In this document: positions 52,816 through 61,692 of the stretch, one piece after another
Layout: each line of letters begins with the position of its first letter
Position numbering within the stretch: the stretch's first letter is position 1
Assembly (NCBI RefSeq): GCF_000827555.1
Contig: NZ_CDOI01000134.1
Span: forward strand, 1 to 64,000
Reading direction: 5' to 3'
Length of the DNA stretch: 64,000 nt
Source of the DNA: Capnocytophaga canis
GTDB taxonomy: Bacteria > Bacteroidota > Bacteroidia > Flavobacteriales > Flavobacteriaceae
Notes under the pieces: generated by a model
What the model was told of the DNA's origin: nothing
The model's database searches: none
The model's input: only the letters and a program-made list of their open reading frames with translations
Position numbers and translations under genes: made by a program

Positions 52816-54105
52816 ATGAGTGTAAAAGTACTAATGTTCGGTTGGGAGTTTCCGCCCCACATCAGTGGAGGGCTTGGCACAGCCTGTTATGGAATCGCCA
52901 AAGGATTAGCAAAGCACAACGTAAATGTTTTGTTCGTGATGCCAAAAGCAGGGGGTGATGAGGATAGTTCCGTCGCACAGATTATAAACGCAAGTGATGT
53001 GGAAATGCTCCAAAATATGGAAAATATTGAGGAGTTTTGGAAGAACATCAACTTTATGGAAATCGGTTCGAATTTAGTTCCGTATTTAGACCCCGAAACC
53101 TTTGCTCGTGAACGCGAAGCCTATCTGAAAACGGGCGAAAACAAAGAAACCATTTCTTTCAGAAATAAATTCCAATTTTCGGGTAAGTATGGTGCCAACC
53201 TGATGGAGGAAGTATATCGGTATGCGTTGGTTGCCGGAACGGTGGCTAAAAATCACCAATTTGATGTTATACACGCTCACGATTGGCTCACGTATAGTGC
53301 AGGAATTGTTGCCAAGAAACTATCGGGAAAACCATTGGTGGTTCACGTACACGCTACCGAATACGACCGAGGTGGCGAACACAACCGTAATACATTGGTA
53401 TACGATATCGAAAAACGCGGAATGGAAGCTGCTGACGTTGTGGTTACAGTGAGTAATTGGACGCGTAACATCGTGGTGGAGAAGTACGGCATCAATCCGG
53501 AAAAGGTTATCACGGTGCATAATGCGGTTGATTTTTCTGCTGAAACTACCGAAAAGGAAGAACGAGGCGTTAAGGAGAAAATCGTAACTTTCTTAGGAAG
53601 AATTACCCTGCAAAAAGGTCCGGAATACTTTGTTGAAGCTGCAGCTAAGGTACTCAAACGGACTCCCAATGTGCGTTTTGTAATGGCAGGAAGTGGCGAG
53701 AAGATGAATCCGTTGGTGCGACGTGTGGCACAATTGGGTATCGGAACGAAATTTCATTTTACAGGTTTCTTAAAAGGTGGCGAAGTACAACGAATGTTCC
53801 GTTATAGTGATGTTTATGTAATGCCTTCGGTTTCAGAGCCTTTCGGGATTTCACCTTTGGAGGCGATGCGTTCGGGTGTGCCTACTATCATTTCGAAGCA
53901 ATCGGGTGTGGCTGAGGTTTTAGACCACGCCATCAAGGTCGATTATTGGGATATTGACGCCCTGGCAGATGCCATTCACGGAATCCTCTCCTATCCTACT
54001 CTTGCCGAATATATGTCACGCGAAGGCTATGATGAGGTAAATCAGCTCAAATGGGAAAACGCCTCTTTGAAACTCAAAACCATTTACGAAAAGCTCGTGG
54101 AATAA
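52816..54105 (+). CDS. GT4 glycosyltransferase, glycogen synthase type
   Basis: A 429-residue GT-B enzyme. MFGWEFPPHISGGLGTACYGIAKGL binds the nucleotide-sugar/acceptor end, VIHAHDWLTYSAGIVAK and FLGRITLQKGPEYFVEAA are typical of the family, and the C-terminal EPFGISPLEAM carries the E-x7-E motif. With the branching, debranching and GH57 enzymes around it, a role in elongating glycogen from a nucleotide glucose is likely, although it is GT4 rather than the classical GlgA family GT5. The gene follows the nuclease insertion. Confidence 0.88.
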   Translation: MSVKVLMFGWEFPPHISGGLGTACYGIAKGLAKHNVNVLFVMPKAGGDEDSSVAQIINASDVEMLQNMENIEEFWKNINFMEIGSNLVPYLDPETFAREREAYLKTGENKETISFRNKFQFSGKYGANLMEEVYRYALVAGTVAKNHQFDVIHAHDWLTYSAGIVAKKLSGKPLVVHVHATEYDRGGEHNRNTLVYDIEKRGMEAADVVVTVSNWTRNIVVEKYGINPEKVITVHNAVDFSAETTEKEERGVKEKIVTFLGRITLQKGPEYFVEAAAKVLKRTPNVRFVMAGSGEKMNPLVRRVAQLGIGTKFHFTGFLKGGEVQRMFRYSDVYVMPSVSEPFGISPLEAMRSGVPTIISKQSGVAEVLDHAIKVDYWDIDALADAIHGILSYPTLAEYMSREGYDEVNQLKWENASLKLKTIYEKLVE

Positions 54106-54275
54106 GGAAAGATAAAAAATTAATGCATATACAAGATATGATAGAGAGAAAGATAAGTAGTTTATCATACGAAAAAGAGTTGAAAACATTTAATTATTAA
54201 ATTCCGATTCCAGACTCTTCAATATATCCAAATCATTTTCTCAGATAACTTTAGGTTTAAAATAATAAAATACAT

Positions 54276-54875
54276 ATGAAATACTTTTTAGCAATTTTAT
54301 TTTTGTCTTGTTTTTCTGTAATGTACAGTCAGAATGAAAGTTTACAAAAGTCGAAGTGGAAAGGTGAAATCTCTTTTGGATTAGGTTCAGCAGAACTCAA
54401 AGGAGAAGCCTTTGAAATCACAGGAAATGTAAACAATATAAACACTTTATTATTTTACAAACTCTCTTCAAAAGGAGGTATATTAACTGGTGTTGGAGTT
54501 ACTCATTTCAACAATGGAGCGCTACTTCCCGATGGTTATAGTCGTGTAAAAGCTACATTCATAGAAATTCCTTTTAAATTAAGAGGATACGTATGGAATT
54601 TTGAACAAACAAATATAAAATTTACACTTAGTGCTGGTTTTCAGTTCAATAAAGCGATAAAATACCATCAAAAAATCAACAGTGTAACTTTTGAACCTCC
54701 TAAAACAGACTGGTACGTTGATTTTCCGTTAGAAATTGGTGTAGAAATTCCATTAGGAAAAGATTGTAGCTTTGGTATTTATTCACAGAATAATTATTTT
54801 GTAGGAAATAAAACCAAAAAATACATAATGAAAAATTATAATCTATTGAAATTGTCTTTAATATATAATTTTTAA
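54276..54875 (+). CDS. Outer-membrane beta-barrel-like protein
   Basis: A 199-residue secreted protein: signal peptide to about residue 18 (ends VMYSQ), then about eight amphipathic strands (GEISFGLGSAEL, FIEIPFKLRGYVW, FTLSAGFQFNKAI, FPLEIGVEIPL) and a terminal LLKLSLIYNF, the aromatic-ended last strand of a barrel. No family name assigned. It lies between the GT4 and GH57 genes, but the following terminator and promoter separate it from the latter. Confidence 0.7.
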   Translation: MKYFLAILFLSCFSVMYSQNESLQKSKWKGEISFGLGSAELKGEAFEITGNVNNINTLLFYKLSSKGGILTGVGVTHFNNGALLPDGYSRVKATFIEIPFKLRGYVWNFEQTNIKFTLSAGFQFNKAIKYHQKINSVTFEPPKTDWYVDFPLEIGVEIPLGKDCSFGIYSQNNYFVGNKTKKYIMKNYNLLKLSLIYNF

Positions 54876-54896
54876 AAAAACTAAAAAGTCAATAGT

Positions 54897-54932
54897 AAAG
54901 CCCAGATTACAATGAAATGCGATCTGGGCTTT
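54897..54932 (+). terminator. Rho-independent terminator
   Basis: AAAGCCCAGAT (54897-54907) pairs perfectly with ATCTGGGCTTT (54922-54932). Confidence 0.8.
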
Positions 54933-54971
54933 CTATTTCAGTAAAATATAATTTCTTTTTTTGTTAATCTC

Positions 54972-55002
54972 TTGCTTTAATCATTAAAAATTTATAATTT
55001 TG
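54972..55002 (+). promoter_or_regulatory. Promoter of the GH57 gene
   Basis: TTG at 54972-54974, a 20-nt spacer and TAATTTTG at 54995-55002; ATG at 55092. The GH57 gene can thus be expressed apart from the upstream glycogen genes. Confidence 0.7.
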
Positions 55003-55091
55003 AGCGTTGAATGACAAAATCAAAAACCAATCTGATAAGACTAACTTTTTAGCATAAAAATCAGTGTAAACAGCAAAAAACAACTTTATTT

Positions 55092-56282
55092 ATGAAAAAG
55101 TCAATCTGTATTTATTTCCAAATACATCACCCCGAACGACTTAGAAAATATCATTTTTTTGATATAGGAAAGAAACATAATTATTTTGACAATTACGCCA
55201 ATCGTTCTGAATTGGAGGAACTTGCCGAAAATTGCTATCTCCCAACCAATGCATTGCTGTTGGATTTAATCAAAAAATACGACGGAAAATTCAAGGTTGC
55301 CTTTTCGATTTCAGGTTCGGCAATCGACCAATTAAATATGCACACTCCTGAGGTTATCCGCTCGTTTCAAGAACTTGCTGAAACTGGTAATGTGGAATTT
55401 TTGGCGGAAACCTATTCGCATTCATTGGCTTCTCTTTCAGAGGATTCGGACGAATTTGAACAACAAGTAAAACGCCACGTAAATGTGGTAAAAAGTCTTT
55501 TTGGGAAGAAGCCCGTAACCTTCCGAAATACGTCTTTGATTTATTCTGACAAAATCGGAGAGCGAGTAGCCAAATTGGGTTTCAAAACGATGCTTACCGA
55601 CGGAGCAAAACACGTTTTGGGTTGGAAAAGTCCTAACTTTGTGTATAAAAATCCGATAGATGAAAATCTAAATTTACTACTGAAAAACAGCAAATTAAGT
55701 GATGATATTGCCATTCGATTTTCTGACAGACAATGGAGCGAATATCCGCTTACTTCCGAGAAATATGCTTCGTGGGTAAAACATAGTTTGGCAGAAACCG
55801 AAGTGCTTAATCTGTTTATGAATTACGATGTTATCGGTCATTACAATCGCAAAGAAAGTGGTATTTTCGACTTTTTGGAGTATTTTGTAAAAAATATGAT
55901 GGAAGATGATGATTATCAGTTTCTTCTTCCGAAAGAAGTTGTTAAAAAACATACTGCGAAAGATGTTTTGCCCGTTCCTTTTCCAATTTCGTGGACAGAC
56001 GAAGAACGTGACATTACTTCGTGGCTCGGAAACGAATTACAGAAAGAGGCGTTCAACCAATTATTTAGAATTCAGTCTATTGTAAAGAAGAAAAAGAACG
56101 CAGAATTGTCCGACGATTACGGACGATTACAAGCAAGTGAACATTTTTATCATATGCGGACTAAACTCTTCTCTACTTCGGATTATCATAAGTATTTCAC
56201 TCCGTATGATTCTCCTTACGAGGCGTTTATCAACTATATGAACGTTTTGAGTGATTTTGAGGTACGTTTGGAAGAAAAGTAA
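55092..56282 (+). CDS. GH57 alpha-glucan-active enzyme (alpha-amylase type)
   Basis: A 396-residue GH57 enzyme. IYFQIHHPERLRKYHFFDIG at the N-terminus, KVAFSISGSAIDQL, and EFLAETYSHSLASL (with the likely nucleophile Glu) are the family hallmarks; NYDVIGHYNRKESGIFDFL probably holds the acid. Cytoplasmic (no signal). It completes the branching-debranching-GT4-GH57 set for storage and use of glycogen. Confidence 0.9.
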   Translation: MKKSICIYFQIHHPERLRKYHFFDIGKKHNYFDNYANRSELEELAENCYLPTNALLLDLIKKYDGKFKVAFSISGSAIDQLNMHTPEVIRSFQELAETGNVEFLAETYSHSLASLSEDSDEFEQQVKRHVNVVKSLFGKKPVTFRNTSLIYSDKIGERVAKLGFKTMLTDGAKHVLGWKSPNFVYKNPIDENLNLLLKNSKLSDDIAIRFSDRQWSEYPLTSEKYASWVKHSLAETEVLNLFMNYDVIGHYNRKESGIFDFLEYFVKNMMEDDDYQFLLPKEVVKKHTAKDVLPVPFPISWTDEERDITSWLGNELQKEAFNQLFRIQSIVKKKKNAELSDDYGRLQASEHFYHMRTKLFSTSDYHKYFTPYDSPYEAFINYMNVLSDFEVRLEEK

Positions 56283-56289
56283 TATAATG

Positions 56290-56326
56290 AACTGCTGTGG
56301 TTGTGAACGCTATGGCAGTTTTTTTT
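56290..56326 (+). terminator. Rho-independent terminator after the GH57 gene
   Basis: AACTGC (56290-56295) pairs with GCAGTT (56315-56320), followed by a T run to 56326. Confidence 0.65.
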
Positions 56327-56346
56327 TACAATAAATTTATATACTA

Positions 56347-56670
56347 ATGATCGCGATAGTTATTTTAAGTTTATGCTATATTGTCGTAGCTTTTTTAGTT
56401 ACAGAAAAGAATGCTGAACAAACCCTTTCAGGCTACAATACAATGTCAGAAGAAGAATGCAAAAGAGTGGATATAAGGACTTATATTCCATTTTTTAAGA
56501 GATTTCATCTGTTTTTGGGAATTTCATCGTTCATTGGTGGAACAATGATTCTTTATTTTATAAACGAACATTGGGGTATACTTTTCACTATATTTTACCC
56601 TCTTGTCATTTACCCTTATTTTATTTGGAAAGGAAAAAAGTCCGATAATAATACCGGACTTTTCCATTAA
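56347..56670 (+). CDS. Small membrane protein, DUF3784-like
   Basis: A 107-residue protein with three hydrophobic helices (about 2-17, 52-72, 76-94). The segment LSGYNTMSEEECKRVD is typical of DUF3784 proteins. Function unknown. Its last codons are also a strong terminator hairpin (GGAAAAAAGTCCG ... CGGACTTTTCC, 56632-56665), so the transcript ends at the stop codon. Confidence 0.75.
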   Translation: MIAIVILSLCYIVVAFLVTEKNAEQTLSGYNTMSEEECKRVDIRTYIPFFKRFHLFLGISSFIGGTMILYFINEHWGILFTIFYPLVIYPYFIWKGKKSDNNTGLFH

Positions 56671-56735
56671 CCAACCAAAACTTTAAATTATGAAAACTAT
56701 TATTTGAAGTTTTGCAATGAGCTACCACCCTCATT
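56634..56735 (-). ncRNA. Candidate small RNA of about 100 nt
   Basis: On the minus strand a promoter at 56742-56770 predicts a start near 56735. The RNA would begin with a perfect hairpin, CAATGAG-GGTGGTAG-CTCATTG (56714-56735), continue through an A/U-rich single-stranded part and end in AAAGTCCG-N10-CGGACTTTTTT (56634-56663), a textbook intrinsic terminator. No protein is encoded and no minus-strand gene follows. It overlaps the 3' end of the DUF3784-like gene by the terminator only. Function is unknown. Confidence 0.5.
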
Positions 56736-56741
56736 GCATTG

Positions 56742-56770
56742 CAAAGGTACAAATAATTTTCAATACACAA
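56742..56770 (-). promoter_or_regulatory. Promoter of the candidate small RNA
   Basis: Minus-strand TTG (56768-56770), an 18-nt spacer and TACCTTTG (56742-56749), pointing away from the DUF4431-like gene. Confidence 0.6.
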
Positions 56771-56963
56771 TAGTTAATTTCAACTTTAACAAAAGTTTAT
56801 TACCTGATAAACGTTTTCGCTGTCTATTTTTTGAGAATATTAAGATTTTATTTAATAATTAGCAATTTTATTTTGCTGACAAAAATAAAATTTAGACGTT
56901 CCATTTTTACTTCTAAAAACAAAATGACAAACAACTTTATTTGAAGTATTTTTATAAATCAAT

Positions 56964-57479
56964 CTATTCTTTCTTAATTTGTGCAACATCCATCAAAACA
57001 TCAGTAAAATGATGTCCTGTATGTGCTCCGAAGAAACTTCCCGTCAAACGGACGTTTTTGTCAATATAATTTGTAAATTTAATATCGGAAGTTGAGGTTA
57101 ATTGAACTTCTAAAATATTAGTTTGTGCAGGATTAAACCCGTCATCTTCTTCGTCTGCAACAAGATTTATAGGGTTTCTGAGTTCTAATATAAATACCTC
57201 CTCCTTTGCATCTACCTCTGGACTTTCACCATACCCCGGAGGCCCGAAAAATGTTTTGATCTTTATAATACCAGAAATTACCGATATAGAGGGTTCATAG
57301 AAATATTCCTTGTAACCTTCCGCATTTTTTTTGATATTTTCATCTGGTTTATGAAAATCAGATGCAATATTGCTTTGTACATTCTGTTGGGTAGCTTGTT
57401 GCTTCGAGTTGTCTTTACAACCTACAAAGGAAAGCACCAGTCCGATAAGTCCCAGAAAAATTAGATTATTACTTTTCAT
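56964..57479 (-). CDS. DUF4431-like lipoprotein
   Basis: A 171-residue lipoprotein (lipobox LSFVGC, Cys21). The body has ISGIIKIKTFFGPPGYGESPEVDAKEEVFILEL and VRLTGSFFGAHTGHHFTDVLM, which fit DUF4431, a small beta-barrel often found in secreted proteins that act outside the cell. Function unknown. Separate from purL (103 bases away, with a terminator between). Confidence 0.7.
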   Translation of the reverse strand: MKSNNLIFLGLIGLVLSFVGCKDNSKQQATQQNVQSNIASDFHKPDENIKKNAEGYKEYFYEPSISVISGIIKIKTFFGPPGYGESPEVDAKEEVFILELRNPINLVADEEDDGFNPAQTNILEVQLTSTSDIKFTNYIDKNVRLTGSFFGAHTGHHFTDVLMDVAQIKKE

Positions 57480-57548
57480 AACACAATATTTTTAGTTTTT
57501 GCTGAAAATCAGCACAAAGTTACAAAATAATTATTAAGTTGAAAATAT

Positions 57549-57575
57549 GAAAAAAGGTGCGTGTTTACGCACCTT
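57549..57575 (-). terminator. Terminator after purL
   Basis: Perfect hairpin AAGGTGCGT (57554-57562), loop GTTT, ACGCACCTT (57567-57575); T run on the minus strand. Confidence 0.8.
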
Positions 57576-57581
57576 AAAACA

Positions 57582-60500
57582 TTATTTACTCCTTTCCTCA
57601 ATCCACTTTCGTGCATTTACAAAAGCCTCTAACCAAGGTGAAACCTCATCGTGTCGATTTTCGGGGTAATGTGCCCAATTCCATTGGAAAATAGAGCGTT
57701 CGATATGTGGCATCATTACTAAATGACGTCCAGTTTTATCACAAAGCATTGCCGTATTATAATCTGAACCATTAGGATTCGCAGGATAACCCTCATAGGC
57801 ATATTTTGCTACAATATTATACTCATTTTCAGCCATTGGCAGGTGGAATTTTCCTTCCCCGTGAGAAATCCAAACGCCTAATGTTGCTCCTTCCAACGAA
57901 GAAAGCATCACCGAATTATTTTTCTGAACAGTTACCGAAGTAAATCCGCTTTCGTGTTTTCCACTATCGTTATGAACCATTTTTCCGTGTGTTTCGTGCT
58001 CAGGATTAATCACTTCTAACTCCATAAACAACTGACAACCATTACAAATTCCTACCGAAAGCGTGTCCTTGCGTTTGAAGAAATTTTCCAAAGCCGTTTT
58101 TGCTTTTTCGTTATAGAGAAAAGCTCCTGCCCAACCTTTGGCACTTCCCAACACGTCCGAATTTGAAAATCCGCCCACAGCTCCGATGAATTGCACATCT
58201 TCCAACGTTTCTCTTCCTGAAATAAGGTCAGTCATATGTACATCTTTCACATCAAAACCTGCCAAATACATTGCATTTGCCATTTCACGTTCAGAGTTAC
58301 TTCCTTTTTCACGAATTACAGCCGCTTTTGGTCGTTTTCCACTCGAAAGTTTAGGTTTTTGACCTGTAAAATGCTTCGGAAATACAAAATTTAGCGGTTG
58401 TTCAGAATAATTTTGATATCTTTCTGTTGCTTTATCGTTTTTAGTTTGTTTTTTGTCTAACAAATAAGAAGTTAAAAACCAAATATCACGTAATTCCGAA
58501 ATATTAAATGTCAATTCTGTATCAAAATTCTTAACATTCAGGATATCAGAATTTGTTACTGTTCCAATTTTGAAAACTTCAATCCCTTCTGATTTCAGAT
58601 AATTTTCTGCTTCTGTATCTGCTTGAAAAACAAGACCAATATTTTCATTAAATAATAATTTCGCTGTGTCTTCTTCTTTAAAAACTGAAAAATCAAAATC
58701 AGCTCCCAAATCATTTTCAGCAAAACACATTTCTAACAGAGTAGTAATGAGTCCACCACTTCCTATATCGTGTCCCGCTTGTATTTTACCCTGATTTACA
58801 AGATATTGAATAGCACTGAATGCTTTTTTGAAATATTCAGCATCTTTGATAGTCGGAGCTTCTTTCCCAATTTTATTCAAAATTTGAGCAAACGAAGAAC
58901 CTCCTAATTTGAATTTATCCTGTGAGAGATTGATATAATAAATCGCTCCGCCGTTTCGTTTTAAAACAGGCTCTACTACTTTGGTGATATCCGTGCAATT
59001 CGCGACAGATGAAATGATTACCGTACCAGGAGCAATCACGTCTCCATTAGGATATTTTTGCTTCATTGAGAGAGAATCTTTTCCTGTTGGAATATTGATT
59101 CCCAATTCAATAGCAAAATCCGAACAGCCTTTTACAGCTTCGTACAGACGAGCATCTTCTCCCTTATTTTTACAAGCCCACATCCAATTAGCTGAAAGCG
59201 AAACCCCATTGATTCCATTTTTAAGCGGAGCCCACACAATATTAGACAGAGCTTCTGCAACTGCATTTCGGCTTCCTGCCACAGGGTCAATCAATGCTGT
59301 AAGAGGCGAATGCCCTATGGTTGTCGCAATCCCCTCTTTGCCTTGATAATCAAGAGCCATAACTCCCACATTATTAAGTGGTAACTGCAAAGCCCCTACA
59401 CATTGTTGCTTCGCTACACGTCCGCCCACGCATCGGTCAACTTTATTAGTAAGCCAATCTTTACAAGCAACAGCTTCAAGTTGTAAAACTTGTTCTAAAT
59501 ATGACTTTATATTACTTTGATAATACACTAAATCTTCATATTCTGTTTTGACAGAAGTATCCTCCATTATAGTTTTTGGAGAACTTCCAAACATATCCGA
59601 CAGATGAAAATCCAAAGGCTTCGTGTTTTTCTTTTTAGAAGTTATTGAAAAACGCTTATCAGAAGTTACTTCTCCTACCTCATACATCGGGCTTCGTTCA
59701 CGTTCGGCTATGGTTTTTAATTTTTCAATATGCTTGTTTCCAATAACCAACCCCATACGTTCCTGCGATTCGTTCCCGATGATTTCCTTATCAGAAAGCG
59801 TTGGGTCGCCCACAGGAAGTTTGTCCAAATCAATTTTCCCGCCTGTTTCTTCAATAAGCTCAGAAAGGCAATTCAGATGTCCACCTGCCCCGTGATCGTG
59901 AATGGAAACTATCGGATTTTCATCAGCCTCTACCATTGCTCGGATGGCGTTGGCAGCTCGTTTTTGCATTTCAGGATTAGAACGCTGAATTGCATTTAGT
60001 TCAATTCCAGAACCAAAAGCTCCTGTATCAGCACTTGAAACAGCAGCCCCTCCCATACCAATGCGATAATTTTCTCCACCTAAAATTACGATTTTATCTC
60101 CTTCTTTTGGCTGATGCTTTATAGCTTGAGATTTCTTTCCATATCCTACACCACCAGCTAACATAATTACCTTATCGAATCCCAACTTCTTTGCATCTTC
60201 CTCGTGTTCAAAGGTTAAGAGCGAACCTGCAATGAGTGGCTGTCCGAATTTGTTTCCAAAATCAGAAGCTCCGTTTGAAGCTTTGATAAGAATATCCATC
60301 GGTGTTTGATACAACCACTTACGTTCGTCCATCGCCTTTTCCCACGGGCGATTTTCTTCCAATCGAGAATACGAAGTCATATACACTGCCGTCCCTGCAA
60401 GTGGCAATGAGCCTTGTCCTCCTGCCAAGCGGTCGCGAATTTCCCCACCAGAACCTGTCGCCGCCCCATTAAAGGGTTCAACAGTCGTTGGAAAATTATG

Positions 60501-61244
60501 TGTTTCTGCTTTAAGCGAAATAACAGACTCAAATTTTTTAGTTTCAAAAAAGTCAGGTTTGTCAGCCGTTTTTGGAGCAAATTGCTCTACAACAGGACCT
60601 TGAATAAAAGCGACATTATCTTTGTAAGCAGAAACAATTTCGTTAGGATTTATTTCAGAAGTTTTCTTAATCAGTTTGAAAAGAGAACTTGGTTTTTCTT
60701 CTCCATCAATGATAAAAGTTCCGTTAAAAATCTTATGACGACAATGTTCCGAATTAATTTGAGAAAACCCAAACACCTCTGAATCAGTGAGTTTTCTATC
60801 TAACTTCTTTGATAAATTGTTAAGATATTCTACTTCCTCGACGCTTAATGATAAGCCTTCTTTTTGATTATATTCCTCAATATCATCAATTTCTAAAACA
60901 GGTTCGGGTGTAATATTTATGGTAAAAATATCTTGATACAGCCCATTGTATTTCTGAAATAGCATTGGGTCAAAATCAGTAAAATCCTTGGATACTTCGT
61001 TAAATTCTTCGATACGAATAATTCCTTGGATATCCATATTTTGGGTAATTTCGACAGCGTTTGTACTCCAAGGGGTAATCATTGCTGCACGGGGTCCTAC
61101 AAAAAATCCTTTGAGAACTTCCTGCTCAATTTTCTTAGCTCCACCAAAAAGCCAATTTAGTTTAGAAATCGTTTGTTCAGATAAGTTTTCGGTAGTTTGC
61201 ACCGCATATAAATTCTGCTTCGGATTTTTAAAGAAATGTATCAT
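57582..61244 (-). CDS. purL: Phosphoribosylformylglycinamidine synthase, large PurL form
   Basis: A 1220-residue single-chain enzyme of purine synthesis that converts FGAR to FGAM with glutamine and ATP. It has an N-terminal FGAR-AT domain, a linker (LTDSEVFGFSQINSEHCRHKIFNG), two AIRS-like halves (AETHNFPTTVEPFNGAATGSGGEIRD; HDHGAGGHLNCLSELIEETGG; SAGHDIGSGGL-like) and a C-terminal class I glutaminase (SVGICNGCQLFMEL with the nucleophile Cys, MMPHIERSIFQWNW). Large PurL is shared by Bacteroidota and proteobacteria. The ATG at 61244 (MIHFFKNP) is chosen; an upstream in-frame extension overlaps a minus-strand -7 box TAAATTTG at 61266-61273. Confidence 0.96.
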   Translation of the reverse strand: MIHFFKNPKQNLYAVQTTENLSEQTISKLNWLFGGAKKIEQEVLKGFFVGPRAAMITPWSTNAVEITQNMDIQGIIRIEEFNEVSKDFTDFDPMLFQKYNGLYQDIFTINITPEPVLEIDDIEEYNQKEGLSLSVEEVEYLNNLSKKLDRKLTDSEVFGFSQINSEHCRHKIFNGTFIIDGEEKPSSLFKLIKKTSEINPNEIVSAYKDNVAFIQGPVVEQFAPKTADKPDFFETKKFESVISLKAETHNFPTTVEPFNGAATGSGGEIRDRLAGGQGSLPLAGTAVYMTSYSRLEENRPWEKAMDERKWLYQTPMDILIKASNGASDFGNKFGQPLIAGSLLTFEHEEDAKKLGFDKVIMLAGGVGYGKKSQAIKHQPKEGDKIVILGGENYRIGMGGAAVSSADTGAFGSGIELNAIQRSNPEMQKRAANAIRAMVEADENPIVSIHDHGAGGHLNCLSELIEETGGKIDLDKLPVGDPTLSDKEIIGNESQERMGLVIGNKHIEKLKTIAERERSPMYEVGEVTSDKRFSITSKKKNTKPLDFHLSDMFGSSPKTIMEDTSVKTEYEDLVYYQSNIKSYLEQVLQLEAVACKDWLTNKVDRCVGGRVAKQQCVGALQLPLNNVGVMALDYQGKEGIATTIGHSPLTALIDPVAGSRNAVAEALSNIVWAPLKNGINGVSLSANWMWACKNKGEDARLYEAVKGCSDFAIELGINIPTGKDSLSMKQKYPNGDVIAPGTVIISSVANCTDITKVVEPVLKRNGGAIYYINLSQDKFKLGGSSFAQILNKIGKEAPTIKDAEYFKKAFSAIQYLVNQGKIQAGHDIGSGGLITTLLEMCFAENDLGADFDFSVFKEEDTAKLLFNENIGLVFQADTEAENYLKSEGIEVFKIGTVTNSDILNVKNFDTELTFNISELRDIWFLTSYLLDKKQTKNDKATERYQNYSEQPLNFVFPKHFTGQKPKLSSGKRPKAAVIREKGSNSEREMANAMYLAGFDVKDVHMTDLISGRETLEDVQFIGAVGGFSNSDVLGSAKGWAGAFLYNEKAKTALENFFKRKDTLSVGICNGCQLFMELEVINPEHETHGKMVHNDSGKHESGFTSVTVQKNNSVMLSSLEGATLGVWISHGEGKFHLPMAENEYNIVAKYAYEGYPANPNGSDYNTAMLCDKTGRHLVMMPHIERSIFQWNWAHYPENRHDEVSPWLEAFVNARKWIEERSK

Positions 61245-61273
61245 TTGATTTATGGATTTAAGCGACAAATTTA

Positions 61274-61644
61274 GACAAAAAAAACGAATTGCGAAACGAG
61301 GGAGAATGAAAAATTTGTGCCAATATTCGTAATTCACATTACAAAGAAATACTTCTGTTAAAAATTTGTGATAGATGATCTTTTTAGAAGTAAATTACAG
61401 AATCGTTTTTAAAACCAAAAGTTAATCAAAATATTTGCCCAGTGTAATAAGAGTTGTTTTATTAAAATATAGCTCAAAACAATTGTTTATTTATTCGATT
61501 TTTATAACGTCGGAAAATGTTGAACCAAAAAGCTTAGGAAGTGGTATTTTTAATATTTCTATCAAACGTATTATTAAACGGAGATATGTTTTAATACTAA
61601 TTTCCGAAGTTTCTACCTGATAACCAACCTTCCTATAAAGAAAC
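61274..61644. other. Intergenic stretch upstream of purL, nothing firm
   Basis: AT-rich sequence between purL and the OmpA terminator. Short open frames on both strands have no start context or recognisable product. Confidence 0.4.
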
Positions 61645-61674
61645 AAAAAAGGCTGCCATTTGGCAACCTTTTTT
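61645..61674. terminator. Terminator after the OmpA/TSP3 gene
   Basis: AAAAAAGG-C-TGCCA, loop TT, TGGCA-A-CCTTTTTT: one internal mismatch, T run on both strands. Confidence 0.7.
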
Positions 61675-61692
61675 ATAGTCTATTTTATCAAA

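Noticed and set aside
61435-61620. A 61-codon plus-strand reading frame upstream of purL
   Set aside because: Non-ATG start, no recognised motif and no promoter.
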